Part shown: positions 54,472-63,978 of the stretch, piece after piece
How positions within the stretch are numbered: position 1 is the first letter of the stretch
How the letters are laid out: every line of letters begins with the position of its first letter
Assembly (NCBI RefSeq): GCF_009928445.1
Contig: NZ_JAABNO010000015.1
Span: 63,683 to 127,682, forward strand
Length of the DNA stretch: 64,000 bases
DNA from: Clostridium sp. C8-1-8
GTDB lineage: Bacteria > Bacillota > Clostridia > Clostridiales > Clostridiaceae
Reading direction: 5' to 3'
Translations under genes and position numbers: made by a program
The notes under the pieces: model-generated
Seen by the model: the letters and a program-made list of their open reading frames with translations, nothing else
Database searches by the model: none
What the model was told of the DNA's origin: nothing

Positions 54472-54543
54472 AACTTCTGTCAGCTAAATAAATTTTAAAA
54501 GTTATGTTCTTTTTAATACGGTCTTTAAAACATAAATATTTTT

Positions 54544-54574
54544 GTTCCTAGGGGAAATCCTCTAGGAACTTTTA
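54544..54574 (+). terminator. Intrinsic terminator after parE-parC-DJ-1 operon
   Basis: GTTCCTAGGGG / CCTCTAGGAAC with an AAAT loop and T4 tail. Confidence 0.85.
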
Positions 54575-54595
54575 AATTCTCTCTTGGAGGTTTTT

Positions 54596-55807
54596 ATGGA
54601 GAAAATAATTTTAGATAATGGTGTTAGGCTTTTATATGAGTATAGAAGTGCTGATATCACTTCATTTTGTATTGGATTTGAAGCGGGAGCTAATATGGAA
54701 CAGGAATTTAACTTAGGAACTGCTCATGCTCTTGAACACATGCTTTTTAAAGGAACGTCTGAGTTAAATGAAGAGGAAATTAATTTAAGAAGCGATAGAC
54801 TATTTGGTTTTAATAACGCAATGACTAATTTTCCATACTGTATATACTATGGAACCACCGCTAATGAAGATTTTGTAGAAGCTTTTTCTTTATACTCAGA
54901 TATAGTAATAAATCCGGCCTTAAGTGAAGTTGGTTTTAAAGAAGAGAGGAATGTAATACTTCAGGAATGCAAGGAATGGAAGGAAGATTTTGAACAGTAT
55001 TGCGAAGATGAAATACTGTTTAATTCTTATGGAAGTAAAAGAATTAAAGAAATAATAATAGGTACAGAGGAATCTATAAGGAATATTACACTAGATGAAC
55101 TAAAAAGGTTTTATAATAAATATTATGTGCCAGAAAACTGTGTGATTTCAGTAGTATCCAGTATGCCGTTAAAAGAAGTTATTGATGTGGTAGAACCTAG
55201 ATTCAAAGAATTTAAAGGTACTTATACTGAGATTATAGTTGCTAATGAAGCTATAAGACAAGGCGCGTACTATAAAGAGATAGAAGGCTTTGAAGGAGCT
55301 AAGTTACAATATATATTTGACATAAGCATGCTTAGTCATAAAGAAGTTGAAGCTCTTAGGGTGTTTAATACTTGGTTTGGTGAAGGGGTAAGTTCTAGGA
55401 TTTTTGATGAAGTTAGGACTAAAAATGGATTAGCTTATGAGGTTTCTAGCGTAGTAAAGAATGAAAAGGGAATAAAGTTGTATTCTATAAACTGTAGCAC
55501 TTCAAAAATCAATGTTGAAAAGACTATTAATATAATAGATGACCTAATCCATACAGCACCTAAAAACTTTGGGAAACTAAGTGAAGAAGATATGGCGTTT
55601 TTAATAAAAAGGCTTAAACTAAAAAGGTCCTTAGAACTTGAAAGAAGTATAGTTCTAGCTAATAGGCTAACTACCTATGAGATCATGCACGGTGACGGAG
55701 CTTTAGTAGACGCTGAATTAAAATTTAATTACAAATTAGAAATTAAAGATATAATAGAGGTTATAACAAAGGTGCTTGTCAATGGTTCAAAGCAAGTACT
55801 ATGGTGA
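54596..55807 (+). CDS. M16 family zinc peptidase (processing-peptidase-like)
   Basis: 403 residues with one active and one inactive-type half, as in single-chain M16B bacterial peptidases. The inverted zinc motif HxxEH is in TAHALEHMLFKGT (His44, Glu47, His48); the downstream acidic zinc ligand lies in the ERNVILQECKEWKEDFEQ helix. The C-terminal half has GEGVSSRIFDEVRTKNGLAYEVSS, the usual R/Y substrate-binding pair of the family. No signal peptide, so it acts in the cytoplasm. ATG 54596 has GGAGG upstream; the in-frame TTG at 54584 overlaps that site. The stop overlaps the region where recJ begins, so the two are co-transcribed. Substrates unknown. Confidence 0.88.
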   Translation: MEKIILDNGVRLLYEYRSADITSFCIGFEAGANMEQEFNLGTAHALEHMLFKGTSELNEEEINLRSDRLFGFNNAMTNFPYCIYYGTTANEDFVEAFSLYSDIVINPALSEVGFKEERNVILQECKEWKEDFEQYCEDEILFNSYGSKRIKEIIIGTEESIRNITLDELKRFYNKYYVPENCVISVVSSMPLKEVIDVVEPRFKEFKGTYTEIIVANEAIRQGAYYKEIEGFEGAKLQYIFDISMLSHKEVEALRVFNTWFGEGVSSRIFDEVRTKNGLAYEVSSVVKNEKGIKLYSINCSTSKINVEKTINIIDDLIHTAPKNFGKLSEEDMAFLIKRLKLKRSLELERSIVLANRLTTYEIMHGDGALVDAELKFNYKLEIKDIIEVITKVLVNGSKQVLW

Positions 55808-55818
55808 TGGAGAGATGT

Positions 55819-57594
55819 ATGAGTGAAAATTGGCTTTTAATAAACAAAGGAATAGCAGAGGCTAATAGCTTAGTCAGGGAATTGAACATAAGTCAATTTA
55901 CTTCTAGACTATTGGTAAACAGAGAAATAAGTGACTTAAAGCAAGCAAGAAAATTCTTGTTTGGGACTATAGAAGACTTGTACGATGGCCACTTAATGAA
56001 GGATATGGATAAAGCTGTAGCTATGGTAAAGAGTGCTATCCATAGCAATAGCAAGATCGTGATTTATGGAGATTATGATTGTGATGGAGTAAACAGTACT
56101 GTAATTTTTAATAATGCACTAAGAAACTGTAAGGCTAATTTTAGCTACTATATACCTAATCGTGAGGATGAAGGCTATGGTATGAATAGCAATAGAATAA
56201 GAAAGTTAAAAGAGGAAGGTTATGAACTTATTATAACCTGTGACAATGGCATAGCGGCCTTTGAACAAGTGGAACTAGCAAAAGAGTTAGGGATGGAGGT
56301 TATAATAACAGATCATCATGATATACCGATTTTTAAAGAAGCTGATGGAACAGTGGTAGAAAAGTTTCCAGAAGCTGATGCTGTTGTAAATCCAAAGAGA
56401 CCAGATTGCGGATATCCATTTAAAAAACTATGTGGTGCTGGGGTGGCTCTTAAGTTTGTTCAGTGCCTTTATGAAGCTTTAGGTATGTCTAAGGAAAAGT
56501 CATATGAACTTTTAGAATTTGCAGCCATCGCTACGGTATGTGATGTAGTTGATCTGGTTGATGAGAATAGAATCATAGTAAAAGAAGGGCTTAAAAGAAT
56601 AAATAAAACTGAAAACTTGGGACTTAAGGCTTTGATGCAACAAACTAACTTAGAGGAAAAAACTATAAGTGCATATCATTTAGGGTTTATAATAGGTCCA
56701 TGTGTAAATGCTACAGGAAGGCTTGAAACTGCTGATTTATCTGTGGAACTTTTACTTACAAGGGATGCAGAAAGAGCAAATGAACTTGCTAAGGAGTTAC
56801 ATGAGCTGAATCAAAGAAGGCAGGATATGACTACTGAGAGTGTAGAGCTTATTGAGCGTCAGATAGAACACAACAATATGACAAAAGATAAGGTGTTAGT
56901 CGTATATAATGACAGAATACATGAAAGCATAGCTGGCATAGTGGCTGGAAGGATAAGAGAAAAGTATAATGTACCGGCTATAGTTTTGACCAAGGGTAAA
57001 GAGATGGCAAAAGGTTCAGGAAGATCAATAGAAGAATACAATATGTTTGAAGAACTTTCAAACTGCAAGGAGTACTTGGATAAGTTTGGAGGGCATCCCA
57101 TGGCTGCTGGTTTATCTATAGAACTAGATAACATACCTAAACTGAGAGAGAAGTTATTAAAGACCTGTAGGTTAAAGGATGAAGATATTGTTCCTAAGAT
57201 CAGAATAGATCTAAAACTTCCGTTATCCTACATTAATGAGCAAGTGGTTAATGAACTTGACGAACTAGAACCCTTTGGTAAAGGAAATACTACGCCTATA
57301 TTTGGTGAGAAGAACGTTGAAGTATTAAGGCTTTGGACTATAGGAAAAGAAAAAAATATATTGAAATTTAGATTTAAGATATTAGGTAGTAACTATAGCA
57401 TGGATGGCATATGCTTTAATAAGTACGAAGATTTTAGAGAGCAGTTTATTGATAAGTATGGTGAAGAGGCATTTTTAAATATTTTAGATAGTTCCTTCTG
57501 CAACTTCAAAATGGATTTTCTTTTCTATCCATCTGTTAATGAATACAATGGGAATAAGAGTCTTCAAGTTATAATAAAGAGTATAAGGTTGTAG
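55819..57594 (+). CDS. recJ: Single-strand DNA exonuclease RecJ-like DHH protein
   Basis: 591 residues. DHH phosphoesterase motifs: IVIYGDYDCDGVNST (motif I), ITCDNGIAAFEQ (II), ITDHHDIP (III, the DHH box), and ATVCDVVDLVDENR (IV). The DHHA1 domain follows: HESIAGIVAGRIREKYNVPAIVLT, GSGRS and the conserved KFGGHPMAAGLSI. A C-terminal OB-like domain includes LEPFGKGNTTPIFG. RecJ degrades single-stranded DNA 5' to 3' in recombination and mismatch repair. The longer frame begins at 55801 inside the M16 gene; I prefer ATG 55819, which has GGAGAG four bases upstream, but the spacing is short and 55801 or 55807 cannot be excluded. Confidence 0.9.
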   Translation: MSENWLLINKGIAEANSLVRELNISQFTSRLLVNREISDLKQARKFLFGTIEDLYDGHLMKDMDKAVAMVKSAIHSNSKIVIYGDYDCDGVNSTVIFNNALRNCKANFSYYIPNREDEGYGMNSNRIRKLKEEGYELIITCDNGIAAFEQVELAKELGMEVIITDHHDIPIFKEADGTVVEKFPEADAVVNPKRPDCGYPFKKLCGAGVALKFVQCLYEALGMSKEKSYELLEFAAIATVCDVVDLVDENRIIVKEGLKRINKTENLGLKALMQQTNLEEKTISAYHLGFIIGPCVNATGRLETADLSVELLLTRDAERANELAKELHELNQRRQDMTTESVELIERQIEHNNMTKDKVLVVYNDRIHESIAGIVAGRIREKYNVPAIVLTKGKEMAKGSGRSIEEYNMFEELSNCKEYLDKFGGHPMAAGLSIELDNIPKLREKLLKTCRLKDEDIVPKIRIDLKLPLSYINEQVVNELDELEPFGKGNTTPIFGEKNVEVLRLWTIGKEKNILKFRFKILGSNYSMDGICFNKYEDFREQFIDKYGEEAFLNILDSSFCNFKMDFLFYPSVNEYNGNKSLQVIIKSIRL

Positions 57595-57640
57595 TTATTA
57601 TTGTAAGATAAGATGCTGTTTTATGATGAGTATTTATAAA

Positions 57641-57690
57641 AAAAGCAGTGCATACAAGAAGTTTTTTGATATGCACTGCTTCTGCTTTTA
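57641..57690 (+). terminator. Intrinsic terminator after recJ
   Basis: AAGCAGTGCATA / TATGCACTGCTT with a T-rich loop and tail. May also serve the convergent SASP gene at 57809. Confidence 0.85.
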
Positions 57691-57808
57691 TATTAATCTT
57701 TATGTTTCCTAAAGTTTTATTTATGTTCTATGAAATTCTGCAAATGTGTTGTAACCCGCATTATCACTATAAATTCTTAAGAAGTTAAAAATATAAAAAG
57801 ATAAGAAG

Positions 57809-57991
57809 TTATAAACTTTTTTCGTAATCTTCTATCATTTTTTTTACCATGGCACCTCCAACTTTACCGCACTGGTTTGCGGATACATGGCCGTCAGCTT
57901 CTGAAATTGGAACTCCAAGTTCTCGTGCTATTTCGTATTTAAATTTAGCTAATCCACTTTTGCTATCTGGTATTAATATCTTTCCTGGCAT
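57809..57991 (-). CDS. Small acid-soluble spore protein, alpha/beta type
   Basis: 60 residues, complete. Coats and protects spore DNA. The two family motifs are present: KFKYEIARELGVPI, which contains the GPR protease cleavage region (E-I-A-R-E in place of the usual E-F-A-S-E), and the C-terminal NQCGKVGGAMVKKMIEDYE. Minus-strand ATG 57991 has GGGGAG upstream. Such genes are transcribed by sigma-G in the forespore; I could not place a convincing sigma-G promoter upstream. It shows that the organism forms spores. Confidence 0.95.
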   Translation of the reverse strand: MPGKILIPDSKSGLAKFKYEIARELGVPISEADGHVSANQCGKVGGAMVKKMIEDYEKSL

Positions 57992-58361
57992 TACAATCTC
58001 CCCTTTACATTAATTAGTTTTTTATATTTATTACTGTGGCGGTAGTGGGAATCAAAACTAATGTATCAATACTTTTGAATAATGTAGAAAAGTATTATTG
58101 GCTAATAAGCTTGAGATTTATTGAAACATACTAATAGTATTGCAAAAAGTAAATATTATATGCTTGTACTTGTAAGATGCTAGTTTAGCAATTAGTGTAT
58201 AGTTTTTTACTTTTTCCTAGTTCAAGCATATACTTGTTTATAGCTATGTTTGATATTATTGTTGAAATTAAATAAAAAAATAAGTTCATCTTTTTCAAGG
58301 ATTTTAATATAATATAGATGGTTATAATTGAAATAGTGCAAAGTTTTAAGGGGATGATTTT
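57992..58361. other. Divergent intergenic region between SASP and murG
   Basis: AT-rich, no gene supported. It should hold the SASP promoter (minus) and the murG promoter (plus); TATAAT-like sequences (about 58309-58316) are plausible for murG. Confidence 0.4.
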
Positions 58362-59447
58362 TTGAAAAAATATAAAATTATTATGACTGGAGGAGGAACA
58401 GCTGGGCATGTTACTCCTAATTTAGCTTTAGTTCCAGAGCTTTTAAAAGAAAATTTTGATATAAAGTATATTGGTAGTAAAGACGGAATAGAAAAGGATA
58501 TAATCAAAAAAGCCAATATAGAGTATTTTGGTATATCTAGTGGTAAGCTCAGAAGATATTTTGATTTAAAAAACTTTTCGGATCCATTCAAAGTGTTGAA
58601 GGGAATGCTAGAAGCTTATAAAATAATAGCAAAAGAAAAGCCTGATGTAGTTTTTTCTAAGGGAGGCTTTGTTACTGTTCCTGTTGTTATAGCCGCATCT
58701 ATAAAAAAAATTCCAGTTGTCACTCATGAATCTGACATGACTCCAGGGCTTGCAAACAAACTTGCAGCTCCTTTTTGCGATAAATTATGCGTGACTTTTC
58801 CAGAAAGTTTAAAATACATAAAGGATAATAAAGGGGTATATACTGGTACACCTATAAGAAAAGAACTTTTTGATGGAAGCAGGTTAAAGGGGAAAAAAGT
58901 TTGCGGTTTTACTGATGATAAACCTGTTTTATTTATAATTGGTGGAAGTCTTGGATCAAGAGCTATAAATGAAGCCATAAGAAGCTCTTTAGATGAGCTG
59001 CTTAAAAAATATAATATTATTCATATCTGTGGAAAAGGAAACTTAGAACCAAAATATGAGGAGTTAAAGGGATATGTTCAATTTGAATATGTTTCAGAAG
59101 AGCTTCCAGATTTAATGAATGCTGCTGATTTTATTATTTCAAGAGCCGGAGCTAATACAATATGGGAAGTATTGGCGCTAAAGAAACCAAACATACTTGT
59201 ACCTCTATCAGCTAAAGTTAGTAGGGGAGATCAGGTGTTGAATGCAGACTCCTTTAAACAGAATGGGTATAGTTTAGTTATCCAAGATGAAGAGCTAACT
59301 AAGGAAAAACTTATTGAACAATTAGACCTATTAGCAAAAGATAAAAATAAATTTATAAAAAATATGAGAGAAAGTCATGGGAAAAATGGCGTTTCTAATA
59401 TAGTAGCTGTAATTTTAGAAGCAGTAAAAGGAAAAAAGAGCAATTAA
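58362..59447 (+). CDS. murG: MurG-type UDP-GlcNAc:lipid I N-acetylglucosaminyltransferase
   Basis: 361 residues of the MurG fold (GT28). It makes lipid II from lipid I at the inner membrane face. Motifs: [15 protein letters not shown] (donor/lipid-phosphate loop), [51 protein letters not shown] (the second Gly-rich loop) and [23 protein letters not shown] with the UDP-GlcNAc contacts. Start is TTG 58362 behind AAGGGGA. The gene is alone, not in a dcw cluster with mra/mur/fts genes, as in several clostridia. It could be the sole MurG or a second copy; this window cannot say. Confidence 0.93.
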   Translation: MKKYKIIMTGGGTAGHVTPNLALVPELLKENFDIKYIGSKDGIEKDIIKKANIEYFGISSGKLRRYFDLKNFSDPFKVLKGMLEAYKIIAKEKPDVVFSKGGFVTVPVVIAASIKKIPVVTHESDMTPGLANKLAAPFCDKLCVTFPESLKYIKDNKGVYTGTPIRKELFDGSRLKGKKVCGFTDDKPVLFIIGGSLGSRAINEAIRSSLDELLKKYNIIHICGKGNLEPKYEELKGYVQFEYVSEELPDLMNAADFIISRAGANTIWEVLALKKPNILVPLSAKVSRGDQVLNADSFKQNGYSLVIQDEELTKEKLIEQLDLLAKDKNKFIKNMRESHGKNGVSNIVAVILEAVKGKKSN

Positions 59448-59705
59448 CATAGAAACGTAAATTTTTTAATTTTTTTTAATTCATGTTGTATACTGGCTTT
59501 GCTTAACTAATAAGGGAAGTCTTTGTACTTTCGAGAATAATATTTCTAAAAATGCGGAATTGAGAGAAAATTTAAACAAAAAAATGATTTTTCATAATAA
59601 ATAGCATTAACAAGCAATCAAGGGATTTTATAATGAAAATAGGCGGTATTAGGCAAGTTTCTGCTGTTTAAGAATTATTTTCGTAAATATATTAAAATAT
59701 GAAAC

Positions 59706-59790
59706 TTGAAAAATAATTTCCATACTGTATAATATTTATGTGGACAAAGGGCAGATTTGTAGCCACAAGAAGTTGTTAAGAATTTAACAA
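59706..59790 (+). promoter_or_regulatory. Flavodoxin promoter with Rex operator
   Basis: TTGAAA (59706-59711), 16-base spacer, TATAAT (59728-59733). Downstream, TTGTTAAGAATTTAACAA (59773-59790) is a perfect match to the Rex consensus TTGTTAANNNNTTAACAA, at about +33 to +50, where bound Rex would block elongation. The rest of 59448-59705 has no gene or hairpin terminator I trust. Confidence 0.85.
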
Positions 59791-59810
59791 GCAAATGAGG
59801 TGCTGTTACG

Positions 59811-60236
59811 ATGAAGAAAGTATCAATAATTTACTGGAGTAACGGGGGCAATGTAGAAGTTTTAGCAGATACGATAGCGGCTAGTGCTACTGAAAATGGA
59901 GCGCAAGTAACTATAAAGCATGTAACTGATGCTACTGTTGAAGATGTTATGAATGCTGATTCCGTTGCTTTTGGAAGTCCATCAATGGACAATAATAGAA
60001 TTGAACAACAGGAGATGGAACCTTACATAAACCAATTCAAGTTGTTGCCTAATAATGGTAAGAAACTAGTTTTATTTGGATCATACGGTTGGGATGAAGG
60101 TCAATTCATAATCGATTGGTCAGATAGAATGAAAGATTATGGGTTTGATGTAATTGATATTCTTGCAGTTAAAGAGTCGCCTAGTGATGCTCAGCTTGAA
60201 AAGGCGAAGGTGCTAGGAGAACAACTTGCAAAATAA
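59811..60236 (+). CDS. Short-chain flavodoxin
   Basis: 141-residue FMN electron carrier. The phosphate loop is IIYWSNGGNVEVLADTI (the short clostridial form of T-x-T-G-N-T), the FMN-facing 50s loop is GSPSMDNNRIE, and the 90s loop GSYGWDEGQFIIDW. It replaces ferredoxin as low-potential acceptor, notably for PFOR, whose gene begins 118 bases downstream in the same direction. A perfect Rex operator precedes it, so high NADH/NAD+ should relieve repression. Fur control, common for flavodoxin, is not indicated by any box here. ATG 59811 follows GAGGTG. Confidence 0.95.
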   Translation: MKKVSIIYWSNGGNVEVLADTIAASATENGAQVTIKHVTDATVEDVMNADSVAFGSPSMDNNRIEQQEMEPYINQFKLLPNNGKKLVLFGSYGWDEGQFIIDWSDRMKDYGFDVIDILAVKESPSDAQLEKAKVLGEQLAK

Positions 60237-60354
60237 AACTTTCACTAATAATCAAAAATAACAGTCAATCTTATTTTTCTAAAATTTATTTTTAGAATAT
60301 CTCATCATACAAAACAAATATCATAAAACAATTTAAGAAAGAGGGGTCAGCGCG

Positions 60355-63300
60355 ATGGCAATTAGAAAGATGAAAACTATGGATGGTAATACTGCTGCAG
60401 CTCACATAGCATATGCATTTACAGACGTAGCAGCTATCTATCCAATCACTCCATCATCACCAATGGCAGAACATGTTGATGAATGGGTCGCTCAAGGAAG
60501 AAAGAACATATTTGGACAAACAGTTAAGGTAATGGAGATGCAATCAGAAGCAGGTGCTGCTGGTGCAGTTCACGGTTCATTACAAGCAGGAGCTTTAACT
60601 ACTACATTTACAGCTTCTCAAGGTTTATTATTAATGATACCAAATATGTATAAGATTGCTGGTGAGTTATTACCAGGAGTATTCCATGTTTCAGCTAGAG
60701 CTTTAGCTGCAAATTCATTAAATATATTCGGTGACCATCAAGACGTTATGGCTGCAAGACAAACTGGTTTTGCAATGTTAGCTGAAGGATCAGTACAAGA
60801 AGTTATGGATTTATCAGCTGTTGCTCACCTTACAGCTATAAAATCAAGAATACCATTTGTTAATTTCTTTGATGGATTCAGAACATCACATGAAATACAA
60901 AAGATAGAAGTTTTAGAGTATGATGAACTTGCTAAACTTCTTGATACTGAAGCTGTAGAAGCATTCAGAAGAAGAGCTTTAAACCCAGATCATCCAGTAA
61001 CAAGAGGAACAGCACAAAATCCAGATGTATACTTCCAAGAAAGAGAAGTTGTTAATAAATTCTATGATGCAGTACCAGAAATGGTTGAAGGCTACATGGC
61101 TGAAATGACTAAGTTAACTGGTAGAGAGTATCATTGCTTCGATTACTATGGAGCACCAGATGCTGACAGAATTATAGTTGCTATGGGATCAGTTACTGAC
61201 CTTGTAGAAGAAACTATAGATTACTTAAATGCAAATGGAAACAAAGTTGGTCTAGTAAAGGTTAGATTATTCAGACCATTCTCAGTTGAAAGAATGTTAA
61301 AGGTTATACCTTCAACAGTTAAGAAGATAGCTGTTTTAGATAGAACTAAGGAACCAGGATCAGCTGCTGAACCATTATTCCTAGAAGTTAAGAATGCTTT
61401 CTACGGAAAAGAAAATGCTCCAGTTATAGTTGGAGGAAGATATGGTTTAGGTTCAAAGGATACTGTTCCAGCTCACATAGTTGCAGTTTATGAAAACTTA
61501 GCTAAGAACGAGCCTAAAGATGGATTTACAGTTGCTATAGTTGATGATGTTACTAATACATCATTAGATGCTGTAAGCAATGATATAGATACTACTCCAG
61601 AAGGAACTAAAGCATGTAAGTTCTGGGGACTTGGATCAGATGGTACTGTTGGTGCTAACAAGAGTGCTATAAAGATAATCGGAGATCATACAGATATGTA
61701 TGCTCAAGGTTACTTTGCTTATGATTCAAAGAAATCTGGTGGTATAACTGTATCTCACTTAAGATTTGGTAAGAAGGCTATAAAATCACCTTACTTAATA
61801 AACAAGGCTGATTTCGTTGCTTGTCATAATCAATCATATGTGTACAAGTACAATGTATTAGATGGATTAAAGAAGAATGGAACATTCTTACTTAGCACTA
61901 TCTGGTCACCAGAAGAATTAGAAGAAAAATTACCAGCAAGCTACAAGAGATATATAGCTTCTAACAACATCAAGTTCTATACTTTAAATGCTGTTAAGAT
62001 AGCTCAAGAAATCGGTCTTGGTGGAAGAATAAACATGATAATGCAATCAGCATTCTTCAAACTAGCTGATATAATCCCTGTAGAAGATGCAATTAAGTAC
62101 TTAAAGGACGCTGTTGTTTCTTCATATGGTAAAAAGGGACAAAACGTTGTAGATATGAATAACGCTGCTATAGACAAGGGTGTTGACTCAATTGTTGCTA
62201 TAGAAGTACCTGCTAGCTGGGCTAATGCTGTTGATGCAGAAGTTGCAGAAGCAAAGGTTAAGCCAGAATTCGTAACTAAGATAGTTGAACCAATGAACAG
62301 ACAAGAAGGAGATTCACTTCCAGTTTCTGCATTCTTAGGCGGAATGGAAGATGGTACTTTCGAAAATGGTACAGCTGCTTACGAAAAGAGAGGTATAGCT
62401 ATAAACGTACCAGAATGGCAAGCAGACAAGTGTATACAATGTAACCAATGTTCATATGTATGTCCACATGCTGTAATCAGACCATTCTTATTAAATGAGA
62501 CTGAAAAGAACAATGCTCCAGAAGGAATGAAGATAGTTCCAGCTAAGGCTCTTAAGACTGCTGAACCAATGTCATTCACAATGGCTATAAGCCCACTTGA
62601 TTGTTCAGGTTGTGGAAACTGTGCTCAGGTTTGTCCAGCACCAGAAAAGGCTCTAATCATGAAGCCACAAGAATCACAACACGTTGAAATACCAACTTGG
62701 GAATATGCTACTGAAAAGGTTGCTCCAAAAGCTAACCCAATGAACAAGAACACATTAAAGGGAAGCCAATTTGAACAACCATTACTTGAGTTCTCAGGTG
62801 CTTGTGCTGGTTGTGGAGAAACTCCATACGCTAAGCTTGTAACTCAATTATTTGGTGATAGAATGATGGTAGCTAATGCTACTGGATGTTCATCAATTTG
62901 GGGAGGATCTGCTCCTTCAACTCCATACACTAAGAACCATAATGGACATGGTCCAGCATGGGCAAACTCATTATTCGAAGACAATGCTGAATTTGGAATG
63001 GGTATGTATCTTGGAGTTGCTGCTATAAGAGAAAGATTAGCTGTAACAGTTAAATCTGCTTTAGAAGCTGATTTAAGTGAAACAACTAAGGCTGCTTTAG
63101 CTGACTGGTTAGAAAACATAAACAACGGTGAAGGTACTAGAGACAGAGCTAACAGAGTTATCGCTGCTTTAGAAACTGAAACTGCTGAAATAGCAAAAGA
63201 AATATTAAAAGAAAAAGATTTCTTAGTTAAGAGATCACAATGGATCTTCGGTGGAGACGGTTGGGCTTACGATATCGGCTTCGGTGGATTAGACCACGTT

Positions 63301-63882
63301 CTTGCATCAGGAGAAGATATAAATGTTCTTGTATTTGATACAGAAGTTTACTCAAATACTGGTGGACAATCATCTAAGTCAACTCCAGCTGCTGCAATAG
63401 CTAAGTTTGCTGCTAGTGGTAAGAGAACTAAGAAGAAAGATCTTGGAATGATGGCTATGAGCTATGGTTACGTATATGTTGCTCAGATTTCTATGGGTGC
63501 AGATAAGAACCAAACTCTTAAAGCTATAGCTGAAGCTGAAGCTTATCCAGGTCCATCATTAATAATAGCTTATGCTCCATGTATAAACCATGGATTAAAA
63601 GCTGGTATGGGTAACAGCCAATTAGAAGCTAAGAAAGCTGTTGAGTCAGGATACTGGGCTATGTACAGATTTAACCCAGCTCTTAAGGAACAAGGAAAGA
63701 AGACATTCTCTCTTGATTCTAAGGAACCAACTGCTGACTTTAAGTCATTCTTAATGGGCGAAGTAAGATATGCTTCACTTGCTAAGGCATTCCCAGAAGC
63801 TGCAGATGCTTTATTTGAAAAGACTTACCAAGATGCAATGGAAAGATTAGAAAACTACAAGAGACTTGCTGCTCAAGAATAG
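60355..63882 (+). CDS. nifJ: Pyruvate:ferredoxin/flavodoxin oxidoreductase, single-chain
   Basis: Oxidises pyruvate with CoA to acetyl-CoA and CO2 and reduces ferredoxin/flavodoxin, the central catabolic step of clostridia. All domains are in one 1175-residue chain: pyrimidine-binding N-terminus with AIYPITPSSPMAEHVDEW, CoA/domain-II region, the 2x4Fe-4S domain (Cys693, 696, 699, 703 and Cys750, 753, 756, 760), and the TPP domain with CAGCGETPYAKL, NATGCSSIWGG, GGDGWAYDIGFGG (Asp968) and the NTGGQSS loop. The Cys set for the proximal cluster is therefore present. Codon use is narrow (ATA/AGA/GGA/CCA-favoured), as for a very highly expressed gene. AAGAGGGG precedes ATG 60355. A terminator follows at 63897. 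Confidence 0.96.
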   Translation: MAIRKMKTMDGNTAAAHIAYAFTDVAAIYPITPSSPMAEHVDEWVAQGRKNIFGQTVKVMEMQSEAGAAGAVHGSLQAGALTTTFTASQGLLLMIPNMYKIAGELLPGVFHVSARALAANSLNIFGDHQDVMAARQTGFAMLAEGSVQEVMDLSAVAHLTAIKSRIPFVNFFDGFRTSHEIQKIEVLEYDELAKLLDTEAVEAFRRRALNPDHPVTRGTAQNPDVYFQEREVVNKFYDAVPEMVEGYMAEMTKLTGREYHCFDYYGAPDADRIIVAMGSVTDLVEETIDYLNANGNKVGLVKVRLFRPFSVERMLKVIPSTVKKIAVLDRTKEPGSAAEPLFLEVKNAFYGKENAPVIVGGRYGLGSKDTVPAHIVAVYENLAKNEPKDGFTVAIVDDVTNTSLDAVSNDIDTTPEGTKACKFWGLGSDGTVGANKSAIKIIGDHTDMYAQGYFAYDSKKSGGITVSHLRFGKKAIKSPYLINKADFVACHNQSYVYKYNVLDGLKKNGTFLLSTIWSPEELEEKLPASYKRYIASNNIKFYTLNAVKIAQEIGLGGRINMIMQSAFFKLADIIPVEDAIKYLKDAVVSSYGKKGQNVVDMNNAAIDKGVDSIVAIEVPASWANAVDAEVAEAKVKPEFVTKIVEPMNRQEGDSLPVSAFLGGMEDGTFENGTAAYEKRGIAINVPEWQADKCIQCNQCSYVCPHAVIRPFLLNETEKNNAPEGMKIVPAKALKTAEPMSFTMAISPLDCSGCGNCAQVCPAPEKALIMKPQESQHVEIPTWEYATEKVAPKANPMNKNTLKGSQFEQPLLEFSGACAGCGETPYAKLVTQLFGDRMMVANATGCSSIWGGSAPSTPYTKNHNGHGPAWANSLFEDNAEFGMGMYLGVAAIRERLAVTVKSALEADLSETTKAALADWLENINNGEGTRDRANRVIAALETETAEIAKEILKEKDFLVKRSQWIFGGDGWAYDIGFGGLDHVLASGEDINVLVFDTEVYSNTGGQSSKSTPAAAIAKFAASGKRTKKKDLGMMAMSYGYVYVAQISMGADKNQTLKAIAEAEAYPGPSLIIAYAPCINHGLKAGMGNSQLEAKKAVESGYWAMYRFNPALKEQGKKTFSLDSKEPTADFKSFLMGEVRYASLAKAFPEAADALFEKTYQDAMERLENYKRLAAQE

Positions 63883-63896
63883 TTTTTAAAGATATA

Positions 63897-63932
63897 AAAG
63901 GATCAGTTTAACTGGTCCTTTTATTTTTTTGT
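63897..63932 (+). terminator. Intrinsic terminator after PFOR
   Basis: AAAAGGATCAG / CTGGTCCTTTT with a TTTAA loop, then T7. Confidence 0.9.
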
Positions 63933-63940
63933 TAAAGAAT

Positions 63941-63978
63941 TGTGCTTAAATTAAGTGGTCAGTCATCCGATGCTTAGA
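63941..63978 (+). repeat. Intergenic repeat R2, copy 2
   Basis: TGTGCTTAAATTAAGTGGT and CAGTCATCCGATGCTTA, matching copy 1 at 48647-48684. Again follows a terminator. Its downstream gene lies beyond the window. Confidence 0.7.

Noticed and set aside
57992..58120. Sigma-G promoter of the SASP gene
   Set aside because: Several CATNNTA-like pieces exist on the minus strand but none has a -35 partner at the right distance; not called.
62844..63125. Open frame on the minus strand inside PFOR (and similar ones at 12754-13140, 24544-24885, 51677-51952)
   Set aside because: Mirror frames of strongly biased coding sequence; no ribosome site, no recognisable protein, and a clear gene on the other strand.
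63949..63975. GntR/FadR-type operator within repeat R2
   Set aside because: Only one half-site (GGTCA) is present; the second copy at 48647 has GGTAA, so the operator is not conserved.
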